Shown in pieces: positions 47,467-55,771 of a stretch of 64,000 bases of DNA (its first letter is position 1; every line of letters begins with the position of its first letter). The DNA is from Flavobacterium fluvii (GTDB taxonomy: Bacteria > Bacteroidota > Bacteroidia > Flavobacteriales > Flavobacteriaceae), in contig NZ_FQWB01000003.1 of the NCBI RefSeq assembly GCF_900129545.1, positions 421,232 to 485,231 of the forward strand, given 5' to 3'. Below the pieces are notes generated by a model that was given only the letters and a program-made list of their open reading frames with translations, was not told the DNA's origin and did not search any database. The position numbers and the translations under genes are program-made.

Positions 47467-48087
47467 TTAAATTATTTCTTTTCCGTTTGCAGTATTTTTG
47501 ATTGTTCTTGCCAATGCAATAATATAGTGTTTGACTTGTTTTAAATCTAAAGTTTTCTTCAACACTTCATTATTGGTCTGCACTATTTTTTTTGATTTTA
47601 TGGCAAATAGTCTAAAATCAATATTTTGGGTCGTATTTCCAATCCTGTCAAATAACACGACTTGATTTTCAATCTCGTTTACCAATACATTTGAAAGGTA
47701 GAAATTGGCGTTTTTCCCTTTTAATGAATCGGTGTTTAAGTTGAAATTATAAGCCAGTTTAGAAAGGATTATCAAATTATTTTCGGTCAGTTTTTTTAAT
47801 TCGGAATCAATTTTTTGATGGTCTCTTTTTATTTTCAAAAGCAGCTCAAGTCTTTTTACATCCTTGGTTTGGTTGAATGCAATACTCGAAAGTTTGATGA
47901 TTTTTATGTTCGATTCGTATAGACAATCAACCAAATTAAAATCTATTGCGTCAGACTTGCTATATTCCGTTTTAAAGATAAAGTTGTCGAATTCGTTTTC
48001 TTTATTAGCACACGAAATGGCGAAGATTATTGCAATAAACAGTAATAGATTGTAAAGAATTAATCGATGTATACATCTCTTTTTCAT
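47467..48087 (-). CDS. helical lipoprotein of unknown function
   Basis: Predicted lipoprotein of 206 residues: signal LILYNLLLFIAIIFAISC with lipobox Ala-Ile-Ser-Cys. The mature part is almost wholly helical and charged (KTEYSKSDAIDFNLVDCLYESNIKIIKLSSIAFNQT, LLLKIKRDHQKIDSELKKLTENNLIILSKLA). Its length and heptad-like pattern recall DUF4142 four-helix proteins, but the match is too weak to assert. It precedes the YtxH gene by 11 bp and may act with it in envelope stress. Confidence 0.65.
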   Translation of the reverse strand: MKKRCIHRLILYNLLLFIAIIFAISCANKENEFDNFIFKTEYSKSDAIDFNLVDCLYESNIKIIKLSSIAFNQTKDVKRLELLLKIKRDHQKIDSELKKLTENNLIILSKLAYNFNLNTDSLKGKNANFYLSNVLVNEIENQVVLFDRIGNTTQNIDFRLFAIKSKKIVQTNNEVLKKTLDLKQVKHYIIALARTIKNTANGKEII

Positions 48088-48200
48088 GGCCTTTGCTTTG
48101 GTACAAAGTTCTTTATAAAGAGATGAAATGAATTACATGATTTGTTTATAATCTTATATTATTTCCATATAAAAGGTTGTTCATTGCAGTCCAATTGGCT

Positions 48201-50420
48201 TTATGCAAGAACAGGAACAGGAAGGTAAATGGTGAATGATGCGCCTTGGCCAAGTTGGGCATTGGCAAAAATATAACCCTTGTGGTTTTCCACGATTTTT
48301 TTACAAATGGCGAGTCCCACGCCAGTTCCTTGATATTCGGTCTTGCCGTGAAGTCGGTTGAAGAGCAAAAATATTTTTTCGGCGTATTCTTGTTCAAAAC
48401 CTATTCCGTTGTCGGTGAAGTTTATTTTGTAATATTTTTTTAAACTTCGATCCTTTAGGACGGCTTCAGTTTTGGCCGTTATTTCAGTACAATCAATATC
48501 AATTATTGGTGCTTCATTTTCTTTGGAATACTTCAATGAATTACTCAATAAATTGGAGAAAAGCTGTTGCATTTGAAAATGAATCCCATTGATTACAGGC
48601 AATTCGGCATAATTGACAACTGCTTTCTTGTCTTCGATGTTTTGGGACAATTCCAATAAACTATCGCGCAGGACTTCATTTAAATTGGTTGACACCAGAT
48701 TTTTTTCGGCTCTGTTGGCTTTCGAATATTGCAATAAATCATTGATTAGAACTCTCATTCTGTCGGAAGCTTTTTCCATTCTGGACAAATATTCCTTGCC
48801 GGCATCCGTCATGTTTTCTTTGTCCTTGTCGTTAATTCGAGAAATAAACGTTTGGATTTTTCGCAAAGGTTCTTGTAAATCGTGACTGGCCACCTGGTTG
48901 AATTCATTTAATTCCTTGACATGTTTTTCAAGTTCCGTGTTTCTGTGTTTTAATTGTAAACTTTTGTTGAAATCCTCGGTAACATCTTGCGTTGTTCCAA
49001 TCATGCTTTGTATGCCCTTTAAATCCGTAAAAGGTTTTGCAATGGTTTTGAACTGCCTGATTTTTCCATCTTTTCGGATGATTCTATAGTTTATGGCGGC
49101 AATTTTCATCGAAGTTAAAGCTTTCTTGTAGGCTTTATCCACAATAGGTTTGTCTTCTGGATGTATGTTTTCCAACAAGTTTTTAATGCTTGGGTCAAAT
49201 GATTGCGGTTCAAAACCCATTAATCTGTATTGGTTGTCGGAATAAGTAAATTTAAGGCTGTCATAGTTTAAAACCCAACTTCCATATTTACCCAGAATTT
49301 CGGCTTGTTTGCTGGATTCGTCAAATATTTTGAGTTGGTTGTTTACCCCAATTAAATCTTGATAATTGCTTTTCAACAATTCGTTTTTATTGTGCTCGTC
49401 GGTAACGTCTCCCGTTACTCCCAGAACGGTTTTGTTCCCTAATTTGTCTATGAATAATTTTCCGACCGATCTTAAAATACGGGTTGTTCCGTCGGGTCTA
49501 ACAATTCTATAATAGGTATGGGGCAAGTCTTCGTCGGCAATAATTTTTTCAAAAATGTTGTTGGCAATTGACACATCTTCAGGATGGACAAATTGCATGA
49601 AATTATCTTGACCCGCTTCAAAAGATTGGGGTTCTGCTCCCAGGATTCGATATAAATTATCGGAATAAGTTATGATATTGGTGTTTAAATTCCATTCCCA
49701 AGTGCCAAATTCCGAGAGGATTTCGGCCTGGTAACTTAAAAATTGGGATTTGTTCAATTTGATATTGGCCAATTGGACTTTCTCTATATCTCTCGTGGTT
49801 TTATAATAGGTGAAAATGGTAAGCAAAAGAGTGATGAACAAGATGCCTAAAGTTAAAATAGGCGTAAAGTATATTTGATTGTTGTAGATGGAATTGCGCT
49901 GTTTCAAGAAGGATTTTTCAATAGCCACCATTTCGTTGAGTTTACCCCTAATTTCCGCCAACAATATGCTGCTTTCGTTAAAATTTCTTTTGAAAGTGTC
50001 ATTTCTGTTGACATCGAAATTATTGTTGAAGTTGGAATAACTATCCATATACGCATACCTCGTGTTGATAATCTTGTATAATGCTTGTAGATTTTGTTGT
50101 TGGACAGCATTATTGCCAGTCAGTTTTTTGAGAGATGAAAAAGAATAATTGATGTTTTTTATATCCGTTTGATACAGTTTTAGATAGAGAGAATCTTTTG
50201 AAATCAAATAGCCTCTCATACTGTTTTCGGAACCTTTTATGTAGGAATATAAATGTTCCAATTCCAAATTTACTTCATAGGAATGTATCAGTGATTTTGA
50301 AGAACCAGAAATGTTGTCGATGTGTTTTACCGTTATTATTCCAATGAGGAACAGTATAAGTAAACTTATGGTAAATATAATTTTATGATATATGGAAGAT
50401 TTATATCTGTTGTTTTTCAT
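48201..50420 (-). CDS. membrane sensor histidine kinase (CHASE3-PAS-PAS-HisKA-HATPase)
   Basis: Two-component sensor of 739 residues. A membrane helix at 15-32 and another at about 185-207 bracket a CHASE3-like periplasmic helical domain (ENSMRGYLISKDSLYL). Two related PAS/PAC units follow (about 235-345 and 375-490), each with FG(S/T)WEWN- or YGSWVLN-type starts and VTGDVTDE or GTTQDVTED ends. The phosphoacceptor His is near residue 513 in VASHDLQEPLRKIQTF. The ATPase has SNLLSNSLKYSK (N box), FTDNGIGF (G1) and GTGVGLAICKKIVENHKG (G2). It is the last gene of an AraC-response regulator-kinase operon, 3 bp after the regulator. The ligand is unknown. Confidence 0.93.
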   Translation of the reverse strand: MKNNRYKSSIYHKIIFTISLLILFLIGIITVKHIDNISGSSKSLIHSYEVNLELEHLYSYIKGSENSMRGYLISKDSLYLKLYQTDIKNINYSFSSLKKLTGNNAVQQQNLQALYKIINTRYAYMDSYSNFNNNFDVNRNDTFKRNFNESSILLAEIRGKLNEMVAIEKSFLKQRNSIYNNQIYFTPILTLGILFITLLLTIFTYYKTTRDIEKVQLANIKLNKSQFLSYQAEILSEFGTWEWNLNTNIITYSDNLYRILGAEPQSFEAGQDNFMQFVHPEDVSIANNIFEKIIADEDLPHTYYRIVRPDGTTRILRSVGKLFIDKLGNKTVLGVTGDVTDEHNKNELLKSNYQDLIGVNNQLKIFDESSKQAEILGKYGSWVLNYDSLKFTYSDNQYRLMGFEPQSFDPSIKNLLENIHPEDKPIVDKAYKKALTSMKIAAINYRIIRKDGKIRQFKTIAKPFTDLKGIQSMIGTTQDVTEDFNKSLQLKHRNTELEKHVKELNEFNQVASHDLQEPLRKIQTFISRINDKDKENMTDAGKEYLSRMEKASDRMRVLINDLLQYSKANRAEKNLVSTNLNEVLRDSLLELSQNIEDKKAVVNYAELPVINGIHFQMQQLFSNLLSNSLKYSKENEAPIIDIDCTEITAKTEAVLKDRSLKKYYKINFTDNGIGFEQEYAEKIFLLFNRLHGKTEYQGTGVGLAICKKIVENHKGYIFANAQLGQGASFTIYLPVPVLA

Positions 50421-50423
50421 AAA

Positions 50424-50870
50424 CTATAATCGAAGTAAAAAATTTTCTTTGTTTAAATCGTTGGTATGGTATTGCCAATTGATGGTGACCACATCGGACA
50501 ATATTTTTTTCAAATCATTGAAGTTGCTCGGTTTTTTGATGTAAATGTTGGCCCCTAAAACAAAAGTGTTTTCCACATCTTGATCGGATGATGAGGTGGA
50601 ATAAATGGCAATGGCAATATCGTTAAATTTATCGTTTCGTTTTATTTCTTTCAAACAATCTATTCCGTTTAGAATGGGCATGTTCAAATCCAAAAAAATA
50701 ATGTTGGGCAAAACGGTTTCCGGATGATTCAAGAAGTTCAGCAATTCTCTGCCATTGTTTACCGTATTGACAATGGTGTTGATTTTTAATTCCTGGAAAG
50801 CATCGGTAAAAAATAATCTGTCGTCTTCGTCGTCGTCTGCCAAGGTGATAATTATAGAGTCGTACTGCAT
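50424..50870 (-). CDS. stand-alone response regulator receiver protein
   Basis: Single REC domain of 148 residues with no output domain. The acidic pocket is TLADDDEDDRLFF, the phosphoacceptor Asp lies in IIFLDLNMPILNG, the switch Ser/Thr in AIYSTSSSDQD and the Lys in IYIKKPSNF. The DDExDR start and long loop NNGRELLNFLNHPETVLPNII are typical of the Rcp1-like group that pairs with PAS-type kinases. It sits between the AraC gene (5 bp) and the kinase (3 bp), so it is probably the kinase's direct partner acting by protein contact. Confidence 0.93.
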   Translation of the reverse strand: MQYDSIIITLADDDEDDRLFFTDAFQELKINTIVNTVNNGRELLNFLNHPETVLPNIIFLDLNMPILNGIDCLKEIKRNDKFNDIAIAIYSTSSSDQDVENTFVLGANIYIKKPSNFNDLKKILSDVVTINWQYHTNDLNKENFLLRL

Positions 50871-50875
50871 ATTTT

Positions 50876-51442
50876 TTAGTTTATGTTTTTAGAGGTAATT
50901 TCTTTTCGCTTTTTTATTATTCTTTGAAAGGCAGATGGCGTTAGGCCAGTGGTGTTTTTAAACTGTGAACTTAGATGGGCAACGCTTGAATAATTGAGCT
51001 TGAAAGCTATTTCGGTTAAAGATAATTGATTGTTGATAATTAGCTGTTTAGTATATTCAATTTTTTGGAGAATGATGAAGTTTTCAATGGAAGTATACGT
51101 TACTTCAGAAAAAAGATTGGATAAATAACCATAAGTGAACCCCAGTTTTTCCGATAAATACACGGAACTTTTTACGCTTACACTCGTGTCTTCGTTAAAA
51201 ACCATGTCGACTATGGCGTCCTTGATTTTTTGAATTAAAACCGTTTTTTGATTCTCGACAATTTCAATTCCATAAGAACCCAATGATTGGGTAAATAATT
51301 TCATTTTTTCTGCGGATACTCTTTCTAAAAAATCAACTTCCCCAAATCCTAAAATCCTGTGTTTTATTTGGCATTCGTTTAATTTCTCTTCAAGGATTTT
51401 TTTACAAGCCGTGTTAAAGTCAAACTTTATAAATATCTTCAT
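50876..51442 (-). CDS. AraC-type regulator with HMA-like N-terminal domain
   Basis: Protein of 188 residues. Residues 1 to about 65 (KIFIKFDFNTACKKILEEKL, YGIEIVENQK) resemble the ferredoxin-like HMA-type fold found at the N-terminus of a Bacteroidetes AraC subgroup, but the metal-binding Cys-x-x-Cys is absent. The C-terminal half has the two AraC helix-turn-helix motifs: YLSEKLGFTYGYLSNLFSEV and SLTEIAFKLNYSSVAHLSSQFKNTTGLTPSAFQ. It is the first gene of a three-gene operon with a response regulator and kinase, and probably controls that operon or its targets. Confidence 0.85.
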   Translation of the reverse strand: MKIFIKFDFNTACKKILEEKLNECQIKHRILGFGEVDFLERVSAEKMKLFTQSLGSYGIEIVENQKTVLIQKIKDAIVDMVFNEDTSVSVKSSVYLSEKLGFTYGYLSNLFSEVTYTSIENFIILQKIEYTKQLIINNQLSLTEIAFKLNYSSVAHLSSQFKNTTGLTPSAFQRIIKKRKEITSKNIN

Positions 51443-51756
51443 ACCCTAATTTTTTTTTACTAAAGTAATTAAAAATACTCTTCGTTAAAAGACAAACATT
51501 CTATTCCTTAACGAATATCTGGATTTTAAATTGTTGCCATTAATTTGGACAATAAAAACATTTGAAACTAAAATAGTAAAAGGCAACTGTTTTTTGAGGC
51601 AAGTATTTGTTAAAAACAGAACTACCTCCTAAAAAAAATAATTTCTAGGGATTGTGACACGACAGAGAATCGCTAACACAATTTTTTAGGATTGTTGCAA
51701 AATTCCAAGTTTATTAGATTCTAGTTTGTAAATTTGCCGCAGAACAAAATTTCACG
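51443..51756. other. Divergent intergenic region between araC-type gene and pyrF
   Basis: About 310 bp. Apart from the pyrF -7 box at 51729 no repeat, hairpin or small gene was recognised. The promoter of the minus-strand operon must lie here but no clear TAnnTTTG was found for it. Confidence 0.5.
51729..51736 (+). promoter_or_regulatory. Candidate -7 box for pyrF
   Basis: TAAATTTG, an exact consensus match, 21 bp before the ATG. There is no clear -33. Confidence 0.5.
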
Positions 51757-52569
51757 ATGACTACACAGCAACTTATAGACCAAATCAAAATCAAAAAATC
51801 ATTCCTTTGCGTAGGATTGGATGTTGATTTGAATAAAATTCCGAAACATCTATTGGAACTCGAAGACCCAATTTTTGAATTCAACAAAGCCATAATTGAC
51901 GCCACGCACGATTTGACGGTTTCCTATAAACCCAACACGGCCTTTTATGAAGCCTATGGAATTAAGGGTTGGCAATCTTTGCAAAAAACCATCAATTACA
52001 TCAACGAAAATCACCCTGAAATCTTCACGATAGCCGATGCCAAACGAGGCGATATTGGCAATACTTCCTCCATGTATGCCAAAGCTTTTTTCGAAGATTT
52101 GAATTTTGACAGCGTCACCGTTGCCCCTTACATGGGGAAAGATTCGGTAGAGCCATTTTTAGCTTTCGATAACAAGCATACCATCATGTTGGCCTTGACT
52201 TCCAATGAAGGGGCTTTTGATTTCCAGACCTTGAACGTGGACGGAAAGGAATTGTACAAACAAGTATTGGAAACTTCCAAAAATTGGAAAAATTCCGAAA
52301 ACCTGATGTATGTCGTGGGCGCTACCAAAGCCGAATATTTTACCGAAATCCGTAAAATTGTCCCTGATAGTTTCTTACTTGTTCCCGGTGTTGGCGCACA
52401 AGGAGGAAGTCTTTCCGAAGTTTGCAAATACGGAATGAATGCCAATGTAGGATTGCTCATCAATTCTTCAAGAGGCATTATTTACGCATCCAATGGAACT
52501 GATTTTGCCGAAAAAGCAAGGGAAGAAGCCTTGAAAATGCAACAGAAAATGGAATCCATTTTAAAATAA
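51757..52569 (+). CDS. pyrF: orotidine 5'-phosphate decarboxylase
   Basis: Last step of UMP synthesis: OMP to UMP plus CO2. The 270-residue protein belongs to the longer (type 2) class. It starts with [13 protein letters not shown] and has the catalytic block [19 protein letters not shown] (Asp-x-Lys-x-x-Asp). [10 protein letters not shown] and [13 protein letters not shown] form the phosphate site. All key residues are present. It is followed by a 21-bp inverted repeat and then the hydrolase gene, with which it may be cotranscribed. Confidence 0.95.
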   Translation: MTTQQLIDQIKIKKSFLCVGLDVDLNKIPKHLLELEDPIFEFNKAIIDATHDLTVSYKPNTAFYEAYGIKGWQSLQKTINYINENHPEIFTIADAKRGDIGNTSSMYAKAFFEDLNFDSVTVAPYMGKDSVEPFLAFDNKHTIMLALTSNEGAFDFQTLNVDGKELYKQVLETSKNWKNSENLMYVVGATKAEYFTEIRKIVPDSFLLVPGVGAQGGSLSEVCKYGMNANVGLLINSSRGIIYASNGTDFAEKAREEALKMQQKMESILK

Positions 52570-52571
52570 AA

Positions 52572-52622
52572 TTAGCCACGAATTCACGAATTCAAAAAAA
52601 TAATTCGTGAATTCGTGGCTAA
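52572..52622. repeat. 21-bp perfect inverted repeat after pyrF
   Basis: Arms of 21 bp (left begins TTAGCCACGAATTC, right ends GAATTCGTGGCTAA) around a nine-base A-rich loop. It starts 2 bp after the pyrF stop. The right arm contains the GTG at 52615, the earliest possible start of the next gene. There is no T run. Confidence 0.8.
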
Positions 52623-53439
52623 AACTTTTCTACTGCAACGAATTAGAAATCCATTGATAAACTACATCATATACAAAAACGAAAACAGCGATCAGTGGGT
52701 GACTTTTGTCCACGGTGCTGGCGGTAGTTCGTCTATTTGGTTCAAGCAAATTCGGGATTTCAAAAAACAGTACAACGTTTTGTTGCTGGATTTGCGTGGT
52801 CACGGAAACTCAAAAATCCAAATCAAAAAGGCTTTCCAAAAAAAATACACATTCGAGTCGATTGCCAATGATGTTTTGGAGGTAATCGACCATCTAAAAA
52901 TTGAAAAATCACATTTCGTGGGGATTTCTCTCGGCACCATCTTGATTCGACAATTGGCCGAAATGCATCCCGAACGCGTGCAAAGCATGATTCTGGGTGG
53001 AGCCATCCTGAAAATGAATTTTCGCTCGCAAATCTTGATGAAATTGGGGAATGCATTCAAATATGTGTTGCCTTATTTGGTGCTCTACAAGTTTTTTGCC
53101 TTTGTGATCATGCCCAAAAAGAATCACAAACAATCTCGTTTGCTTTTTATCAATGAAGCCAAGAAGTTGTATCAAAAAGAATTCATAAAATGGTTCAAAC
53201 TCACTGCCGAAATCAATCCATTGCTGAGGTGGTTCCGACAAGTAGAATTGAATATTCCAACACTTTATGTAATGGGCGAGGAAGATTACATGTTTTTGCC
53301 TTCCGTTCGATTAGTGGTTGAAAAACATCAAAAATCATCTCAATTATTTGTGATTGAAAAATGCGGACATGTAGTCAATGTCGAGCAACCAATGGTTTTT
53401 AACAAAGAAGTCTTGTCTTTTATGGGTTTGATAAAATAA
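52615..53439 (+). CDS. alpha/beta hydrolase
   Basis: Alpha/beta-fold hydrolase of up to 274 residues; substrate unknown. Motifs: oxyanion region FVHGAGGSSSIW, LLDLRGHGNS, nucleophile elbow VGISLGTI (Gly-x-Ser-x-Gly), acid in VMGEEDYMFLP and catalytic His in EKCGHVVNVEQP. No in-frame ATG precedes the conserved core. GTG at 52615 lies inside the hairpin right arm, and TTG at 52654 (giving about 261 residues) is an equally good start. It is probably expressed from the pyrF promoter. A hairpin at 53443-53470 follows the stop. Confidence 0.87.
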   Translation: MAKTFLLQRIRNPLINYIIYKNENSDQWVTFVHGAGGSSSIWFKQIRDFKKQYNVLLLDLRGHGNSKIQIKKAFQKKYTFESIANDVLEVIDHLKIEKSHFVGISLGTILIRQLAEMHPERVQSMILGGAILKMNFRSQILMKLGNAFKYVLPYLVLYKFFAFVIMPKKNHKQSRLLFINEAKKLYQKEFIKWFKLTAEINPLLRWFRQVELNIPTLYVMGEEDYMFLPSVRLVVEKHQKSSQLFVIEKCGHVVNVEQPMVFNKEVLSFMGLIK

Positions 53440-53442
53440 AAA

Positions 53443-53590
53443 AATGCCGACATCCCAAGACTTCGACATTTTTTTTACTAACTAACCAAAACCAAATAAT
53501 AAATAACCAGTTTATTACTCTGCAAAGATCATATACTTTTGGGTGTTTCGTTGTTAAGAATTTGTTATTAGTTTGTTGGATATAAGTTAA
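53443..53590. repeat. Copy 1 of the duplicated intergenic unit
   Basis: Hairpin AATGCCGA/TCGACATT with T8 (53443-53478), then the 111-bp segment 53480-53590. The segment contains an exact plus-strand -7 box TACTTTTG at 53534-53541. Confidence 0.75.
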
Positions 53591-53773
53591 GTTTTCCTCT
53601 TTGATGATGGCATTTTTTGTGTCTGAATAAAATTATTTCAAACTAACTGCCTTTGCCTTATTCACTTAGGTTTCTTGAACTTGGCATTTTTTGATTTAGG
53701 TTTGATAAAAATATGTTAACCTGTTTTTTAATTTTTTTTCATAATGAAGTTTCGTCATTGTTTTAAACAAAAA

Positions 53774-53915
53774 TGCCGACATTTTGAAATGTCGGCAGTT
53801 TTTTAACTAACCAAAACCAAATAATAAATAACCAGTTTATTACTCTGCAAAGATCATATAGTTTTGGATTTTTTGCTGTTAAGGATTTGTTATTACTTTG
53901 TTGAAGATACGTTAA
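53774..53915. repeat. Copy 2 of the duplicated intergenic unit
   Basis: Perfect 11-bp hairpin TGCCGACATTT/AAATGTCGGCA with T6, then 111 bp (53805-53915). It matches copy 1 without gaps; the first 56 bases are identical and about ten differences follow. A -7 box TAGTTTTG is kept at 53859-53866. Confidence 0.75.
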
Positions 53916-53981
53916 AAATTTTTGACCCAAGGAATTGACATGAATTCTCGGCACTTCATGCAAAGGAAATACGGCGTTTTC

Positions 53982-54836
53982 CTAAGTAAACACGACCGTT
54001 TTATTGTCGTAGACCATTACTTTTCTTTCGGCGTGGATTTTTACGGCCCTGGCCAAAACCATTCGTTCCAAATCACGTCCTTTCATGATAAAATCTTCTA
54101 TGGAATGACTGTGGGAAACTCGGGCAATATCTTGTTCGATAATCGGGCCTTCGTCCAAACCTTCGGTCACGTAATGGCTGGTGGCTCCAATAATTTTTAC
54201 TCCACGTTCAAAAGCAGAATGATAAGGTTTTGCTCCCGGAAAAGCAGGTAAAAAGGAATGATGGATATTGATGATGTTGTTTTTGTATTTTGCAACCAAA
54301 TTTGGAGTAATAATTTGCATGTATCGTGCCAAAACGATGAAATCAATCTCGTATTGCTCCAATAAATCCAATTGGGTTTTTTCTCCTTCCTCCTTGATCT
54401 CCTTGGTGAAAGGAACATAGTGGAACGGAATCGAAAAACGTTCCGCAACCGACTTCAAGTCTTCGTGATTGCTGATGATCAAGGGGATTTCCAATGCCAG
54501 CTCGCCAGCGCTGTAACGTCCTAAAATGTCGTACAAGCAATGGTCGTATTTCGAAACAAACAGTGCCATTCTTGGTTTTTGTTCCTTCATGTAAAATTCC
54601 CACGACATATTGAAATCTGTGGCAATTGTTTGCTGAAAAACATTTTTTATTACTTCCAGATTGCTGTTTTTATTGGTAAGCTCACACTCCAGACGCATAA
54701 AAAACACGCCTTGTTCCACATCGACATGTTGGTCTATATAAATAATGTTTCCTTGTACTCTCAGGATAAAATCAGTCACGGCGGCAATAATTCCTTTTTG
54801 GTCTTCGCAATGAATAAGGATGATGATTTTTTGCAT
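53982..54836 (-). CDS. purU: formyltetrahydrofolate deformylase
   Basis: Hydrolyses 10-formyl-tetrahydrofolate to formate and tetrahydrofolate, balancing one-carbon pools and supplying formate for purine synthesis. The start MQKIIILIHCEDQKG is used (284 residues); the longer frame would overlap the upstream gene. An ACT domain (GIIAAVTDFILRVQGNIIYIDQHVD) precedes the formyltransferase domain with INIHHSFLPAFPGAKPYHSAFERGVKIIGATSHYVTEGLDEGPIIEQD, including the catalytic Asn, His and Asp. It lies 7 bp after the DUF4197 gene, in the same operon. Confidence 0.94.
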   Translation of the reverse strand: MQKIIILIHCEDQKGIIAAVTDFILRVQGNIIYIDQHVDVEQGVFFMRLECELTNKNSNLEVIKNVFQQTIATDFNMSWEFYMKEQKPRMALFVSKYDHCLYDILGRYSAGELALEIPLIISNHEDLKSVAERFSIPFHYVPFTKEIKEEGEKTQLDLLEQYEIDFIVLARYMQIITPNLVAKYKNNIINIHHSFLPAFPGAKPYHSAFERGVKIIGATSHYVTEGLDEGPIIEQDIARVSHSHSIEDFIMKGRDLERMVLARAVKIHAERKVMVYDNKTVVFT

Positions 54837-54843
54837 ATAATAA

Positions 54844-55551
54844 TTATTTTTTGTCTTGCATTGCAAAAACCTTTTGTAATAAAACGGAAGTTCTTGAATT
54901 CAAATTGGTTCTAATGTTTTTTTCTTCGACGGCTATCATTTTGAAAACGCCTGTCATTGCTTGATTGGTCACATAATCGGTCAAGTCTGGATTTACCTTT
55001 TGTACAAATGGGATAAGATTGTATTTGTTGATGATGTTTGCCCAAACCTTGTCGGCACCCACTTTGGTAAACGAATTTTTGATTACGGGATTGAATTTTC
55101 CGTATAAAGCGGTCGAGGTTGAGTTTTGCAAATAAGTCGTCGCCGAGTTTTCATTGCCCATCAAAATGGTTTTGGCATCCGTAAAAGACATGTTTCTCAC
55201 GGCATCGACAAATATGGGAGTGGCTTCTTTTACGGCATCTTCGGCAGCCCGGTTGATTACTTTTAGACCTTCATCGGCCAAAGAGGAAAGTCCAATTTTT
55301 CTCAGGCTCGAATCTACTTTTTTCAATTCTTCGGGCAAAAGTATTTTCACGGCTTCGTTTCTGTAAAAACCATCCACGGCTGTTAATTTGCTTACTTGTT
55401 TCGAAATGCCGTTGTTCAGTGCTTCTTTCAATCCACCTGAAACATCAATTCCTCCAATGCTTTGTGTCTGCGGAAATTGATTGATTACCTGTTGCATTTC
55501 AACGCAGCTAGAAAGAGGAAATACCAAGAGTAACAATAAGATTTTTTTCAT
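54844..55551 (-). CDS. DUF4197 lipoprotein
   Basis: Predicted lipoprotein of 235 residues: signal LLLLLVFPLSSC with lipobox Leu-Ser-Ser-Cys. The DUF4197 pattern is clear: GLKEALNNGISKQVSKLTAVDGFYRNEAVKILLPEELKKV, ALYGKFNPVIKNSFTKVGADKVW, and PDLTDYVTNQAMTGVFKMIAVEEKNIR near the end. The family's function is not established. It is the first gene of a two-gene unit with purU, 7 bp apart. Confidence 0.9.
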   Translation of the reverse strand: MKKILLLLLVFPLSSCVEMQQVINQFPQTQSIGGIDVSGGLKEALNNGISKQVSKLTAVDGFYRNEAVKILLPEELKKVDSSLRKIGLSSLADEGLKVINRAAEDAVKEATPIFVDAVRNMSFTDAKTILMGNENSATTYLQNSTSTALYGKFNPVIKNSFTKVGADKVWANIINKYNLIPFVQKVNPDLTDYVTNQAMTGVFKMIAVEEKNIRTNLNSRTSVLLQKVFAMQDKK

Positions 55552-55771
55552 TTTAAAGATTTTATGGGCTTTCTTCGTCTATGACTGAAGTAAGGCTCGG
55601 GTCAAAAATACTATTTATTCAAGTATAAAGCCATAATTTGTTTTGAAGCAAAGGAGGAAATTAGTGCTAAATGTAAACTTCATTGCTTTTTTGCCGATAG
55701 AAGTAATCAACAACAATTAATTATTAAAAATAATCGTAAATTGCAGTATCTAAATTGTCATTTTCATAAAA

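Larger units (their letters stand above)
53440..53981. other. Convergent intergenic region with a duplicated hairpin-leader unit
   Basis: About 540 bp between the hydrolase and purU genes. It holds two units, each a terminator hairpin followed by a conserved 111-bp segment; the 170 bp between them shows no clear feature. Possible small-RNA locus. Confidence 0.6.
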
